A stretch of 43,502 nucleotides of DNA from Agathobacter sp. (GTDB taxonomy: Bacteria > Bacillota > Clostridia > Lachnospirales > Lachnospiraceae), in assembly GCA_017481285.1 (NCBI GenBank), contig JAFUPI010000035.1, positions 1-43,502 on the forward strand, read 5' to 3'. The first letter of the stretch is position 1; each line of letters begins with the position of its first letter. The translations under genes were made by a program, and so were the position numbers. Of this stretch, positions 1 through 7,488 are shown piece by piece. Below the pieces are notes generated by a model. That model searched no databases. It was not told where the DNA came from and was given only the letters and a program-made list of their open reading frames with translations.

Positions 1-380
1 GTTAAGAAAAACGCTTTATTTCTAAGAAGCACTCTGCTTGCTTTTATGATTTATTCTGTCTGTCAAAAGTTTTACAATCTGCGCCACTTTGTCCGTGTGC
101 AAAAAGACAACCTTACGAGGATTTCGTAGTTTCTCTTATGTGGGCAGGATTATAAAATGTCATGAGCCATGCAAACTGTTTGAGGTGCCGTATTTACACC
201 GAGTTTTTGCATGGCTCATGTAATATCAACTTTATAAGACTGCCCACATTAGAGAAACAGAAATGGGAGTACGGTGTCTGTTGCACAACGGACAAAGTGG
301 TGCAGATAGTAAAAGCTATGCCAGACACAAAATTTAAGCAAGCAGAGTGCTTCAAGAAATAATAGCGTTTCCCTTAAAAG
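1..380. repeat. Giant imperfect inverted repeat (foldback/MITE-like or structured RNA)
   Basis: The left arm (about 1-178) matches the reverse complement of the right arm (about 208-378) along nearly its whole length. Matching blocks include GCACTCTGCTTGCTT (29-43 against 338-352), CCACTTTGTCCG (84-95 against 289-300), GTTTCTCT.ATGTGGGCAG (129-147 against 240-257) and CATGAGCCATGCAAA (161-175 against 207-221). The loop (about 179-206) has a small GGTG...CACC stem. Arms differ by scattered substitutions and small indels. The left end reaches the window edge, so the true extent is unknown. A 66-codon frame at 162-362 is a by-product of the palindrome and is not called as a gene. Confidence 0.85.
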
Positions 381-477
381 TTCGAAAATGCACACAAAAT
401 ACAGAGACATATTTATTTCAAGACATGAAGAAAGGCTGCCACAAAGTTATATTTTCCAGCAACCTTATCTTGCTTTT

Positions 478-505
478 TTGGGTGCTTTATGACACAATAT
501 ATAGT
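478..505 (+). promoter_or_regulatory. Candidate promoter for the NlpC/P60 gene
   Basis: TTGGGT (478-483), a 16-bp spacer and TATAGT (500-505) lie about 35 bases before the start codon. The -35 element is weak. The rest of 381-539 shows nothing else recognisable. Confidence 0.35.
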
Positions 506-539
506 AGTATGCCCTAGGTGTATGCAGATGGAGGTTTGA

Positions 540-1751
540 ATGAAATTTAAAAAAGTTTTATCCTTGGTTTTGGTAGGTGCTTTTTTATTAGCAACACCAG
601 TAACAAATGGAAATTTAGATTGGAAAAACTGGACTGGTGGAACAATTTTTGCATCGACCAGTGATCGTGATAACGCACAGAATGAATTGGACAATCTGCA
701 AGACGAGATGGACGAGATGGAAGATATGTTTGCAGAATTAGAAAGTCAGATGAGTGATAAGGCAAAAGAACTTAGTGACTTAATGGCAGAACAGGAAATT
801 CTGGAAAATGAAATATATACTACCCAGGTAGCAATCGACCAGGCAGAAAAAGATTTGGAAGAAGCAAAGAAAAAAGAGCGCGAAGAGTATGAGGCGATGA
901 AGCTTCGTATTCGTTATATGTATGAGAATAGTACACAGGATTCCATCATTGATGCCATTTTAAATGCAAATGGAATTGTGGACATGCTCAATCGTGTAGA
1001 ATATGTTTCTCAGGTGCATAAGTCGGATAGAGAACTTATGGAAGCATACAAGGCAGCGGTAGAAGAGGTAGAGATCATTGCGGCAGAACTGGAAGCTGAG
1101 ATGAATGATTTGGTTGCTCTGAAGGAAGTGTTCGAGCACCAGGAAGTAGCACTGGAGAAAGCTTTGGCAGATCTGGAAAAGGAAGCGGGTGACGCACAGG
1201 AACAGCTGGCAAATGCAGAACGTCGTGCGAGAGAATTGTCTAACTATATCGAAGAACAGAATCGTTTGATTGCTTTGCAACAGCAACAACAGCAGCAACA
1301 AGGTGGAAATAATAATAGTAATAATGGTAATACGAATAGTGGCCCAGTTACCGCAGGTGGCTATCTAAATGATCCTTCCTATGACCCAGCTTTTACCTCA
1401 AATATAAGTGGCGAGGAATTGGTAAATTACGCGTTACAATTTGTAGGAAATCCATATAAATGGGGTGGAAATAGTCTGACCAATGGTTGTGACTGTTCTG
1501 GATTCGTAAATTTAATTTATAAACATTTTGGATTCAAAAATGTACCTAGACAGTCCCAGTCATTTAAATATTATGGACAACCTGTGGCGTTCGCGAATAT
1601 CAAAGCAGGTGATATTGTGGTGTATCCAGGACATGTAGCTATTTATATTGGTAATGGTAAGATTGTAGAGGCACAGTCTACGAAGGCAGGGATCACATGT
1701 ACTAGAAGTGTAACCTGTAGTACGATTACTGCGATTCGTAGAGTATTATAG
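540..1751 (+). CDS. Secreted C40 (NlpC/P60) peptidoglycan endopeptidase with coiled-coil N-terminus
   Basis: Secreted cell-wall hydrolase of 403 residues, PcsB/CwlO-like. A signal peptide covers about the first 40 residues. A long charged coiled coil follows (about 45-245), then a polyglutamine and Asn/Gly/Ser linker (about 247-275), then a C-terminal NlpC/P60 domain. The catalytic Cys is C319 in DCSGF and the His is H365 in PGHVAIYIG. The ATG follows GGAGGT at a good distance. NlpC/P60 enzymes cut D-Glu-diamino-acid bonds of stem peptides; the coiled coil suggests control by a divisome partner such as FtsEX, which is an inference. First gene of a same-strand cluster. Confidence 0.9.
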   Translation: MKFKKVLSLVLVGAFLLATPVTNGNLDWKNWTGGTIFASTSDRDNAQNELDNLQDEMDEMEDMFAELESQMSDKAKELSDLMAEQEILENEIYTTQVAIDQAEKDLEEAKKKEREEYEAMKLRIRYMYENSTQDSIIDAILNANGIVDMLNRVEYVSQVHKSDRELMEAYKAAVEEVEIIAAELEAEMNDLVALKEVFEHQEVALEKALADLEKEAGDAQEQLANAERRARELSNYIEEQNRLIALQQQQQQQQGGNNNSNNGNTNSGPVTAGGYLNDPSYDPAFTSNISGEELVNYALQFVGNPYKWGGNSLTNGCDCSGFVNLIYKHFGFKNVPRQSQSFKYYGQPVAFANIKAGDIVVYPGHVAIYIGNGKIVEAQSTKAGITCTRSVTCSTITAIRRVL

Positions 1752-1761
1752 AGGAATTAAG

Positions 1762-2439
1762 ATGAAAACTTTTTTCGAAAGCATGAAAAAGTTTCGTGTA
1801 TTATGGATTTTAGTACTGGTATTTGCGATTTTGGTTTTTGTCGCGAATGAGACACGCTTGAGTCGTGAAAAAATCGTGTATCCGGAATCGCTGGATATGA
1901 TTGTTGCAACTGTGCAAGGAAAAGATATTACATTGCGGGATTTTGCAGTTTATGTTGCGCATCAGGAAGCTGCGGTACAAGACCAGGCATTAGCGTATGA
2001 TTTGGACGATACGCGAAAGTATTGGAATATTCGTACGGACATGGGCTTTGTCAATCAGGTAGCTCGAAATGAAGCCATGTCTATGGCGATTCACGATGAA
2101 CTTTTTTATCAATTATATCAGGAATTGAATATGGAGTTTTCAGAGGAAGAACTGGCACTTATCCAGAATAACACAGAAGACTTTTGGCTGGATTTGGTAG
2201 ACGAAGAAAGGGATGTCAGATTGGGTATCGAAAAAAAAGATGTTTATAATACCATGTACAAAATTGCTTGTTCCCAAAAAGCACAGTTGGTTTATGCGGG
2301 CATATTAGCTGTGGATGATGAAGACTTAGATTATGCTTCGCAAGAGTTTCTGGATTTTTTAAGTGATTATGAATATGAAGTAAATGATAAGGTATTGAAC
2401 CGACTGGATTTCGGGGATATTACATTGACACATGAATAA
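1762..2439 (+). CDS. Membrane-anchored extracytoplasmic protein, possibly SurA-N/foldase-like
   Basis: A 225-residue protein with one N-terminal membrane segment (about residues 13-28, VLWILVLVFAILVFVA) and an acidic, helical extracytoplasmic part. The region from about residue 45 (ATVQGKDITLRDFAVYVA) resembles the start of SurA-N/PpiC-type foldases, where a short strand pair precedes helices, but no parvulin domain follows, so an isomerase activity is not supported. It lies 10 bases after the NlpC/P60 gene and 14 bases before map, so co-transcription is likely. Function unassigned. Confidence 0.7.
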   Translation: MKTFFESMKKFRVLWILVLVFAILVFVANETRLSREKIVYPESLDMIVATVQGKDITLRDFAVYVAHQEAAVQDQALAYDLDDTRKYWNIRTDMGFVNQVARNEAMSMAIHDELFYQLYQELNMEFSEEELALIQNNTEDFWLDLVDEERDVRLGIEKKDVYNTMYKIACSQKAQLVYAGILAVDDEDLDYASQEFLDFLSDYEYEVNDKVLNRLDFGDITLTHE

Positions 2440-2453
2440 AGGCGGTAAAAAAT

Positions 2454-3329
2454 ATGGCGGTAAAAATTGGAAGAAATGATCCATGCTGGTGTGGTTGTGG
2501 AAAAAAGTATAAAGCTTGTCATGCAGCTTTTGATGATAAAATCGCACGTTTTGCAGCACAGGGACACAAAGTGCCTCCTCGTGAAATTATCAAAACACCG
2601 GAACAGATTGCAAAGATTAAAGAGAGTGCCAAAATCAATATGGCAGTTTTAGATTATATCGGTGAACATATTCATGCAGGTATGAATACTGCAGAAATCG
2701 ACAAAATTGTATATGACATGACGACAGAGATGGGTGGTATTCCTGCACCTTTAAATTACAATGGATATCCATATAGTGTATGTACATCCGTGAATGAACA
2801 GGTATGTCATGGATTTCCTTCGGAAGATGTAGTATTAAAAGAGGGAGATATTATCAATGTAGACTGTTCTACGATTTTGGATGGATATTTCAGTGACTCT
2901 TCCCGAATGTTCTGTATTGGAGAGGTAAGTCCAGAGAAAAAACGTCTGGTGGAAGTAGTAAAAGAATGTGTTGAGTTAGGTTTGAAAGAGGTCAAGCCTT
3001 GGGGCTTTTTAGGAGATATGGGGCAGGCTGTACATGATCATGCTTACGCCAATGGGTATACGGTAGTACGTGAGATTGGCGGGCATGGGGTAGGCCTGGA
3101 GTTCCATGAAGAACCTTGGGTTGGCTACAATACCAAACGTGGCACAGATATGCTGATGGTACCAGGTATGATTTTTACAATTGAACCAATGGTTAACATG
3201 GGTGGAGTAGAAATTTTCATTGATGAAGAAAACGATTGGGAAGTGTATACTGCAGATGGAAAACCATCCGCACAGTGGGAAATTATGGTATTAGTGACAG
3301 AGGACGGAGCAGAAGTTCTTTGCTGGTAG
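2454..3329 (+). CDS. map: Type I methionine aminopeptidase with N-terminal SEC-C zinc motif
   Basis: Removes N-terminal Met from nascent proteins in the cytosol. The 291 residues begin with a SEC-C-type metal motif (GRNDPCWCGCGKKYKACH, residues 6-23), as in Firmicute MetAP1 variants, followed by the pita-bread fold. Metal ligands by motif: D137 (NVDCS), D148 (FSDSS), H211 (GGHGVG), E244 (FTIEP) and E276 (QWE); the substrate-binding His is H119 (CHG). The usual QFEHT near the C-terminus reads QWEIM here, but the metal-binding Glu is kept. The SEC-C part suggests ribosome or SecA-related docking (inference). It sits in a tight same-strand cluster. Confidence 0.95.
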   Translation: MAVKIGRNDPCWCGCGKKYKACHAAFDDKIARFAAQGHKVPPREIIKTPEQIAKIKESAKINMAVLDYIGEHIHAGMNTAEIDKIVYDMTTEMGGIPAPLNYNGYPYSVCTSVNEQVCHGFPSEDVVLKEGDIINVDCSTILDGYFSDSSRMFCIGEVSPEKKRLVEVVKECVELGLKEVKPWGFLGDMGQAVHDHAYANGYTVVREIGGHGVGLEFHEEPWVGYNTKRGTDMLMVPGMIFTIEPMVNMGGVEIFIDEENDWEVYTADGKPSAQWEIMVLVTEDGAEVLCW

Positions 3330-3339
3330 GGATAAAAAG

Positions 3340-4110
3340 ATGAGTAAGGAAAAGAAGACTTTAACTAAAGCAGAAAAAAATGTTATAAAAATTATGACGA
3401 TTGTTACGGTGTGTGCATTGAGCATTTTTGCGTGGCAGATGTATGCGAATGATTATTATCATGCAGAATCTGTTGCAAGGAAGGCGATGCAGGGAAGTAA
3501 TGTAATTGAGGTAACAGAAAAAGAGGATTACTATGTTTTTTCCACACGTGTAACATCATCTTACAGGGGACCAGAACATGGAAATGGTATTATCTTTTAT
3601 CCAGGTGGCAAAGTAGAGGAAACCGCATATGCACCGATGTTGCTGGAATTAGCAGAGCAAGGATATGAGGTATATCTCGTGAAGATGCCTGCGAAACTGG
3701 CTATTTTTGGAATGGATGCAGCAGCGGATATTATCGAGGAGGCAACTCATATTAAAGAATGGACCATGATGGGACATTCTTTAGGCGGAGCCATGGCAGC
3801 CAGCTTTAGTGCAGGTCATGATGAAGAAGTAGACCGCTTGGTCCTTTTGGCAGCGTATAGCACAGAGGATTTGAAGGATAAAGAAATCGAAGTATTTTCT
3901 TTTTATGGAACAGAAGATAAGGTTCTGAATATGGAGAAGTACGAAGAATATTATAGTAATCTTCCAGAAGATGTGATAGAAGAAGTCATTGAAGGTGGAA
4001 ATCATGCGAATTATGCTCATTATGGGGCACAAGAGGGAGATGGCGAGGCAACTATTACCAGAGAGGAACAGCAGGAATGTGTGTTGGATATTTTATTCCA
4101 TGCACAGTAA
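3340..4110 (+). CDS. Membrane-anchored alpha/beta hydrolase
   Basis: A 256-residue protein with an N-terminal membrane anchor (about 17-36) and an extracytoplasmic alpha/beta-hydrolase domain. The nucleophile elbow is GHSLGG with S147. The likely acid is the Asp in FYGTEDKVL and the His lies in GGNHANYAHYG near the C-terminus, the layout of the small PF12695-like alpha/beta hydrolases. The substrate is unknown; a cell-surface ester or peptide is possible. It begins 10 bases after map. Confidence 0.8.
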   Translation: MSKEKKTLTKAEKNVIKIMTIVTVCALSIFAWQMYANDYYHAESVARKAMQGSNVIEVTEKEDYYVFSTRVTSSYRGPEHGNGIIFYPGGKVEETAYAPMLLELAEQGYEVYLVKMPAKLAIFGMDAAADIIEEATHIKEWTMMGHSLGGAMAASFSAGHDEEVDRLVLLAAYSTEDLKDKEIEVFSFYGTEDKVLNMEKYEEYYSNLPEDVIEEVIEGGNHANYAHYGAQEGDGEATITREEQQECVLDILFHAQ

Positions 4111-4150
4111 ATGGTTCGTATAAAGATTTAGAAAGAGGAGAAAAACGCAG

Positions 4151-4624
4151 ATGTTAGAAATCGAACGCAAATTTTTAATGGATGGTTTTCCAATCGGATT
4201 AGAACTGATTAGTGAAGTCGATATTGAGCAGGGATACGTAAGTTTTGATCCAGAAGTGCGTATTCGAAAAGCCGTGGATAAACATACAGGCAAAGAAGAG
4301 TATCGTATTACCATCAAAGGAGATGGTGATTTGACCAGAAGCGAAATTGAGACCGAAATCACCAGTGATTTTTACTATGATGCGGTGGACTTTCTGGATG
4401 CCAATATGATTGTAAAAGACTATAAGAAATATAAGCTGGGACCATGGAAATTGGAAGTAGCTTGTGTGGACCCAGGAACAGACTGGTCGTTCTACTATGC
4501 AGAAATCGAATTCCCAACCGAGCAGGATGCCAAGGATTTTGTGGTGCCAAGTTATTTTGGCAGGGAGATTACGTTCAACGAAGATTATAAGATGAAATAT
4601 TATTGGAAGAGAACAAGAATGTAG
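4151..4624 (+). CDS. CYTH-domain protein (inorganic triphosphatase-like)
   Basis: A 157-residue protein opening with MLEIERKF, the ExExK signature of the CYTH tunnel fold. Further basic and acidic strand residues are visible (VRIRKA, YRITIKG, EIETEI, KYKLGPWKLEV, AEIEF). Its length matches the short bacterial triphosphatase subgroup (for example NeuTTM). Family members hydrolyse tripolyphosphate or nucleoside triphosphates with Mg or Mn; a few are adenylate cyclases or thiamine triphosphatases. The GAGGAG site precedes the ATG. It lies between a hydrolase and the DUF4317 gene, so context does not reveal the substrate. Confidence 0.85.
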   Translation: MLEIERKFLMDGFPIGLELISEVDIEQGYVSFDPEVRIRKAVDKHTGKEEYRITIKGDGDLTRSEIETEITSDFYYDAVDFLDANMIVKDYKKYKLGPWKLEVACVDPGTDWSFYYAEIEFPTEQDAKDFVVPSYFGREITFNEDYKMKYYWKRTRM

Positions 4625-4646
4625 CTTGTTCTAAGAGGATAGAGTT

Positions 4647-5933
4647 TTGAATAAGAAAGAAATATTAGAAATCAAGCGCCGTTTCAAAAAAGAAGAAGCA
4701 AGCTTTAGTCGTTTGGTAGGCTGCTACGTAGATGGAAATAAAAACAAAATCTGCAAATTTGGCGGCAAATTTTTGAATCTGGAAGAAGAGGAATATTATA
4801 AGTATTTGGAGATTGCAAACAAAGCACTTTCTGGAACTTTAGGTAATAACTTACTGGAACTTTCTTTCCCATTGCAGGAAGAGGAAGTGGGTGGAAGACA
4901 GCAGATTCTTATGGCACTTCGTGAAAGCAAGCTGGAGGATGAAAATCTGTTAGATGCCTACTATGATTTGATTATTGATACATATGATGAAGTGGGAAAT
5001 TATTTGATTCTCCTTTATCATGATAGTTATGATGTTATGACTCGTACCAGCGACAACGATGATTTGGATGAGTCAGAAGAAGTATATAACTATTTGATTT
5101 GTGCGATTTGTCCAGTGGCATTGTCAAAGCCAGGGTTGGGGTATTTAGAATCCGAAGGACGTATCGGCTCTCGTATTCGCGACTGGGTGGTAGGTGCACC
5201 AGATACCGCATTCCTGTTCCCTGCCTTTACAGATCGAAGTACAGATATTCATGCCACACTTTTCTACACCAAGAATACCAAGGAACCACATTCCGAATTT
5301 ATGGCAAATGGACTTGGTTGTGGTATTGAGCGTACAGCGACAGAGCAGAAGATGGCATTCCATTCTATCGTACGAAATGTGTTGGGTGCAGAGGATGAAC
5401 ACACGGAAGATATTCTCATGGATATCCAGCAGAATCTGGCGGACATGATTGATGAATACGAAGAAACCCATGATGAGGATGCAGAGGCGTTTGTATTAGA
5501 TAAGAACACCTTAGGCAAGCTTTTGGAAGAGAGTAACATACCAGAAGAAAAAGCAAATCGCATCGAGAAATCCATGGATGAAGCTTTTGGAGATAAAGTA
5601 CCGGTAGCGGAAAATGTCATCGATGCAAAAGCACTTGTACAGAATGAAATTCGTCTCGAAAAAAAGGAAATGGAGAATCAGATTGTCTCTCTGAATAAGC
5701 AGCTGGATGACAAAAATACAGAGTTGGAAGAGCGTACCGTTCAGCTCAAGGAAAAAGAAGAGGAAATCGAAAACTACATGGCAGAGACAAGAAACTATGA
5801 TGTTGTGCTTCATGTGAAGCCAGAGAAGGCAAGCAAGATTCATTCTTCTGTCATTGACGGAAAGAAATGTATCGTGATTCCAATGGAAGAAAATGAGCAG
5901 GCAACCATTAATGGAGTGAACACAACACTCTAG
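4647..5933 (+). CDS. DUF4317 family protein
   Basis: A 428-residue cytosolic protein beginning at TTG (MNKKEILEIKRRFKKEEASF), preceded by AGAGGA; no ATG lies near the conserved start. The opening, including the GCYVDGNKNK segment, is typical of DUF4317, a family common in Lachnospiraceae with no established function. The C-terminal part (about 330-400) is a predicted coiled coil rich in Glu and Lys, followed by a short beta-rich tail. It is 22 bases after the CYTH gene, so probably in the same transcript. Confidence 0.85.
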   Translation: MNKKEILEIKRRFKKEEASFSRLVGCYVDGNKNKICKFGGKFLNLEEEEYYKYLEIANKALSGTLGNNLLELSFPLQEEEVGGRQQILMALRESKLEDENLLDAYYDLIIDTYDEVGNYLILLYHDSYDVMTRTSDNDDLDESEEVYNYLICAICPVALSKPGLGYLESEGRIGSRIRDWVVGAPDTAFLFPAFTDRSTDIHATLFYTKNTKEPHSEFMANGLGCGIERTATEQKMAFHSIVRNVLGAEDEHTEDILMDIQQNLADMIDEYEETHDEDAEAFVLDKNTLGKLLEESNIPEEKANRIEKSMDEAFGDKVPVAENVIDAKALVQNEIRLEKKEMENQIVSLNKQLDDKNTELEERTVQLKEKEEEIENYMAETRNYDVVLHVKPEKASKIHSSVIDGKKCIVIPMEENEQATINGVNTTL

Positions 5934-5967
5934 ACGGCAGGCTTTGTGGAAATGAGGGTGTGCAGAA

Positions 5968-6573
5968 TTGATTAAGACAATTATCTTTGATATTGGAAAT
6001 GTATTGATAGACTTTTGCTGGCAGAAGATGTTCTGTGAATTTGGATTAAAAGGAGAGGCATTTGAAAAACTTGCAAATGCCACGGTTCGACATCCAGGCT
6101 GGCAGGAGCTGGACAGAGGAACGATTTCCACAGAAGAAGTCATTGAGATGTTTGCAAAGGAAGCTCCAGAATATCGTAGCTACATCGAGCGAATTTATCA
6201 GGACCCAACCAAAATGTTAGAGAGATATGATTACTCGATTCCTTGGATTGAGGAATTAAAGTCTCGTGGCTATCGTATCTACATTTTATCGAATTGGTCG
6301 AAACCTGCCTATGAAGCATGTGTGGATAACGCACTGAGCTTTTTATCACTGGTGGATGGCGTTGTGTTCTCCTATGAGGAGCTTGTGATTAAGCCCGATA
6401 AAAAGATATATGATATTCTTTGCCAACGTTATGATATTAATCCGGAAGAAGCAGTTTTTCTAGATGATAGTGAAGCAAATATTATCAGCGCCCGTGAATA
6501 TGGATTACACGGGATTCATTTCAAATCCTATGAGCAGGGAAGAGCTGAGTTGGAAGAATTATTAACCAGATAG
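5968..6573 (+). CDS. HAD-superfamily (subfamily IA) phosphatase
   Basis: A 201-residue HAD hydrolase with TTG start (MIKTIIFDIGNV). Motif I is D8-I-G10, where the usual second Asp is Gly, as in the YihX-like branch. Motif II is ILSNWS, motif III is the Lys in KPDKKIYD and motif IV is FLDDSEAN. YihX-like members dephosphorylate sugar phosphates such as glucose-1-phosphate; the exact substrate here is inferred only at family level. Upstream in-frame starts are blocked by a stop codon, which supports the TTG. Same-strand neighbour of the DUF4317 gene. Confidence 0.85.
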   Translation: MIKTIIFDIGNVLIDFCWQKMFCEFGLKGEAFEKLANATVRHPGWQELDRGTISTEEVIEMFAKEAPEYRSYIERIYQDPTKMLERYDYSIPWIEELKSRGYRIYILSNWSKPAYEACVDNALSFLSLVDGVVFSYEELVIKPDKKIYDILCQRYDINPEEAVFLDDSEANIISAREYGLHGIHFKSYEQGRAELEELLTR

Positions 6574-6607
6574 AGATAAGGCGCAAAAGAAAAGGAGACT
6601 TACTATT

Positions 6608-7432
6608 ATGAAAAAGGTTTTAACAGGTATACTTTTGGTAGTCGCATTGTGTTTGACCGCATGTGGGAATGGCGGTGATGATACAGGAAGTGGTTCAAAC
6701 AAGGGGCTTGTTTTGAAAGACTTTATTGAGAATATTGAAGTAAAGGGCACAAAATGGACAGAATATACCACAAAGGATGCTGCAAAGGATTTTGGAATCC
6801 CAAGTGGAAGTATAAAGAACGATACGGTTTTCTATACCGATAAGAGTGGAAAAGAACATAGTGCTTATGTACAATGGGATGATTTTACAGATTCTGGTAG
6901 AATACTCCAGATGTATTATGGTCCAGGAGATGAATACGAAGCACTTTTTGATCTTCACAAAATGGAAGATGGTAAGTATATCATTAGTAGTTTGTCTGCT
7001 GAAAAAAGACTTTATCAGGGAAGCAGCAAAGAACCATTAGCAGAAGATGTGCATGAAGCATATATGAAATGTCAGGGTGGACTTGCTCCATATTTAGATG
7101 AGAATAACCTTTCCAGCATCAAAGATATTCTCGTATTCTGGGGTATTGATAAATTAGATACAAAAGCATTTGAAATTGCAATCGATATGGAAAGTACCGA
7201 ATTGCAGGAATATGAATTTGTTTGTGAGTCTGACTATGGAGAAGCGACCATAGAAGTTTCTAATGAATATCAGACGGATGGAATCAGACGTATTGAAGTT
7301 GATATCGTAATGCGTGGAGAAGAAGATACCTATTATATTGGTATTTACGAAAACTATGATCCAACGATTAAGGAAGATGGATCTTCGTTCTTCTATGTTT
7401 TGCTTGGAAAATCAATTCGATTATCAGAATAA
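6608..7432 (+). CDS. Lipoprotein of unknown function
   Basis: A 274-residue exported protein with a clear lipoprotein signal (MKKVLTGILLVVALCLTAC; lipobox LTAC, lipidated C19), followed by a Gly/Asp/Ser linker. The mature part is acidic and mostly predicted beta-strand, with no motif I recognise. A GGAGACT site precedes the ATG. A stem-loop follows 15 bases after the stop. Function not assigned. Confidence 0.8.
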   Translation: MKKVLTGILLVVALCLTACGNGGDDTGSGSNKGLVLKDFIENIEVKGTKWTEYTTKDAAKDFGIPSGSIKNDTVFYTDKSGKEHSAYVQWDDFTDSGRILQMYYGPGDEYEALFDLHKMEDGKYIISSLSAEKRLYQGSSKEPLAEDVHEAYMKCQGGLAPYLDENNLSSIKDILVFWGIDKLDTKAFEIAIDMESTELQEYEFVCESDYGEATIEVSNEYQTDGIRRIEVDIVMRGEEDTYYIGIYENYDPTIKEDGSSFFYVLLGKSIRLSE

Positions 7433-7446
7433 TATAGAATGATTAA

Positions 7447-7474
7447 AATGCCACTCTCGGTTGGGGGTGGCATT
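7447..7474 (+). terminator. Stem-loop between the lipoprotein gene and the GTPase-NYN gene
   Basis: AATGCCACTCTC (7447-7458), GGTT loop, then GGGGGTGGCATT (7463-7474): a 12-bp stem with two G-U pairs. There is no real U-tract (CTTAGGAG follows), and the ribosome site AGGAG (7478-7482) begins 4 bases after the stem. It may be a weak terminator or a leader hairpin of the downstream gene. Confidence 0.6.
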
Positions 7475-7488
7475 CTTAGGAGAAAATT

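Noticed and set aside
162-362. 66-codon open frame within the palindrome
   Set aside because: It runs through the loop and right arm of the inverted repeat, has no ribosome site, and its composition follows the palindrome rather than a protein family.
1762-2439. Peptidyl-prolyl isomerase
   Set aside because: Only a SurA-N-like opening is visible; no parvulin domain or catalytic residues are present.
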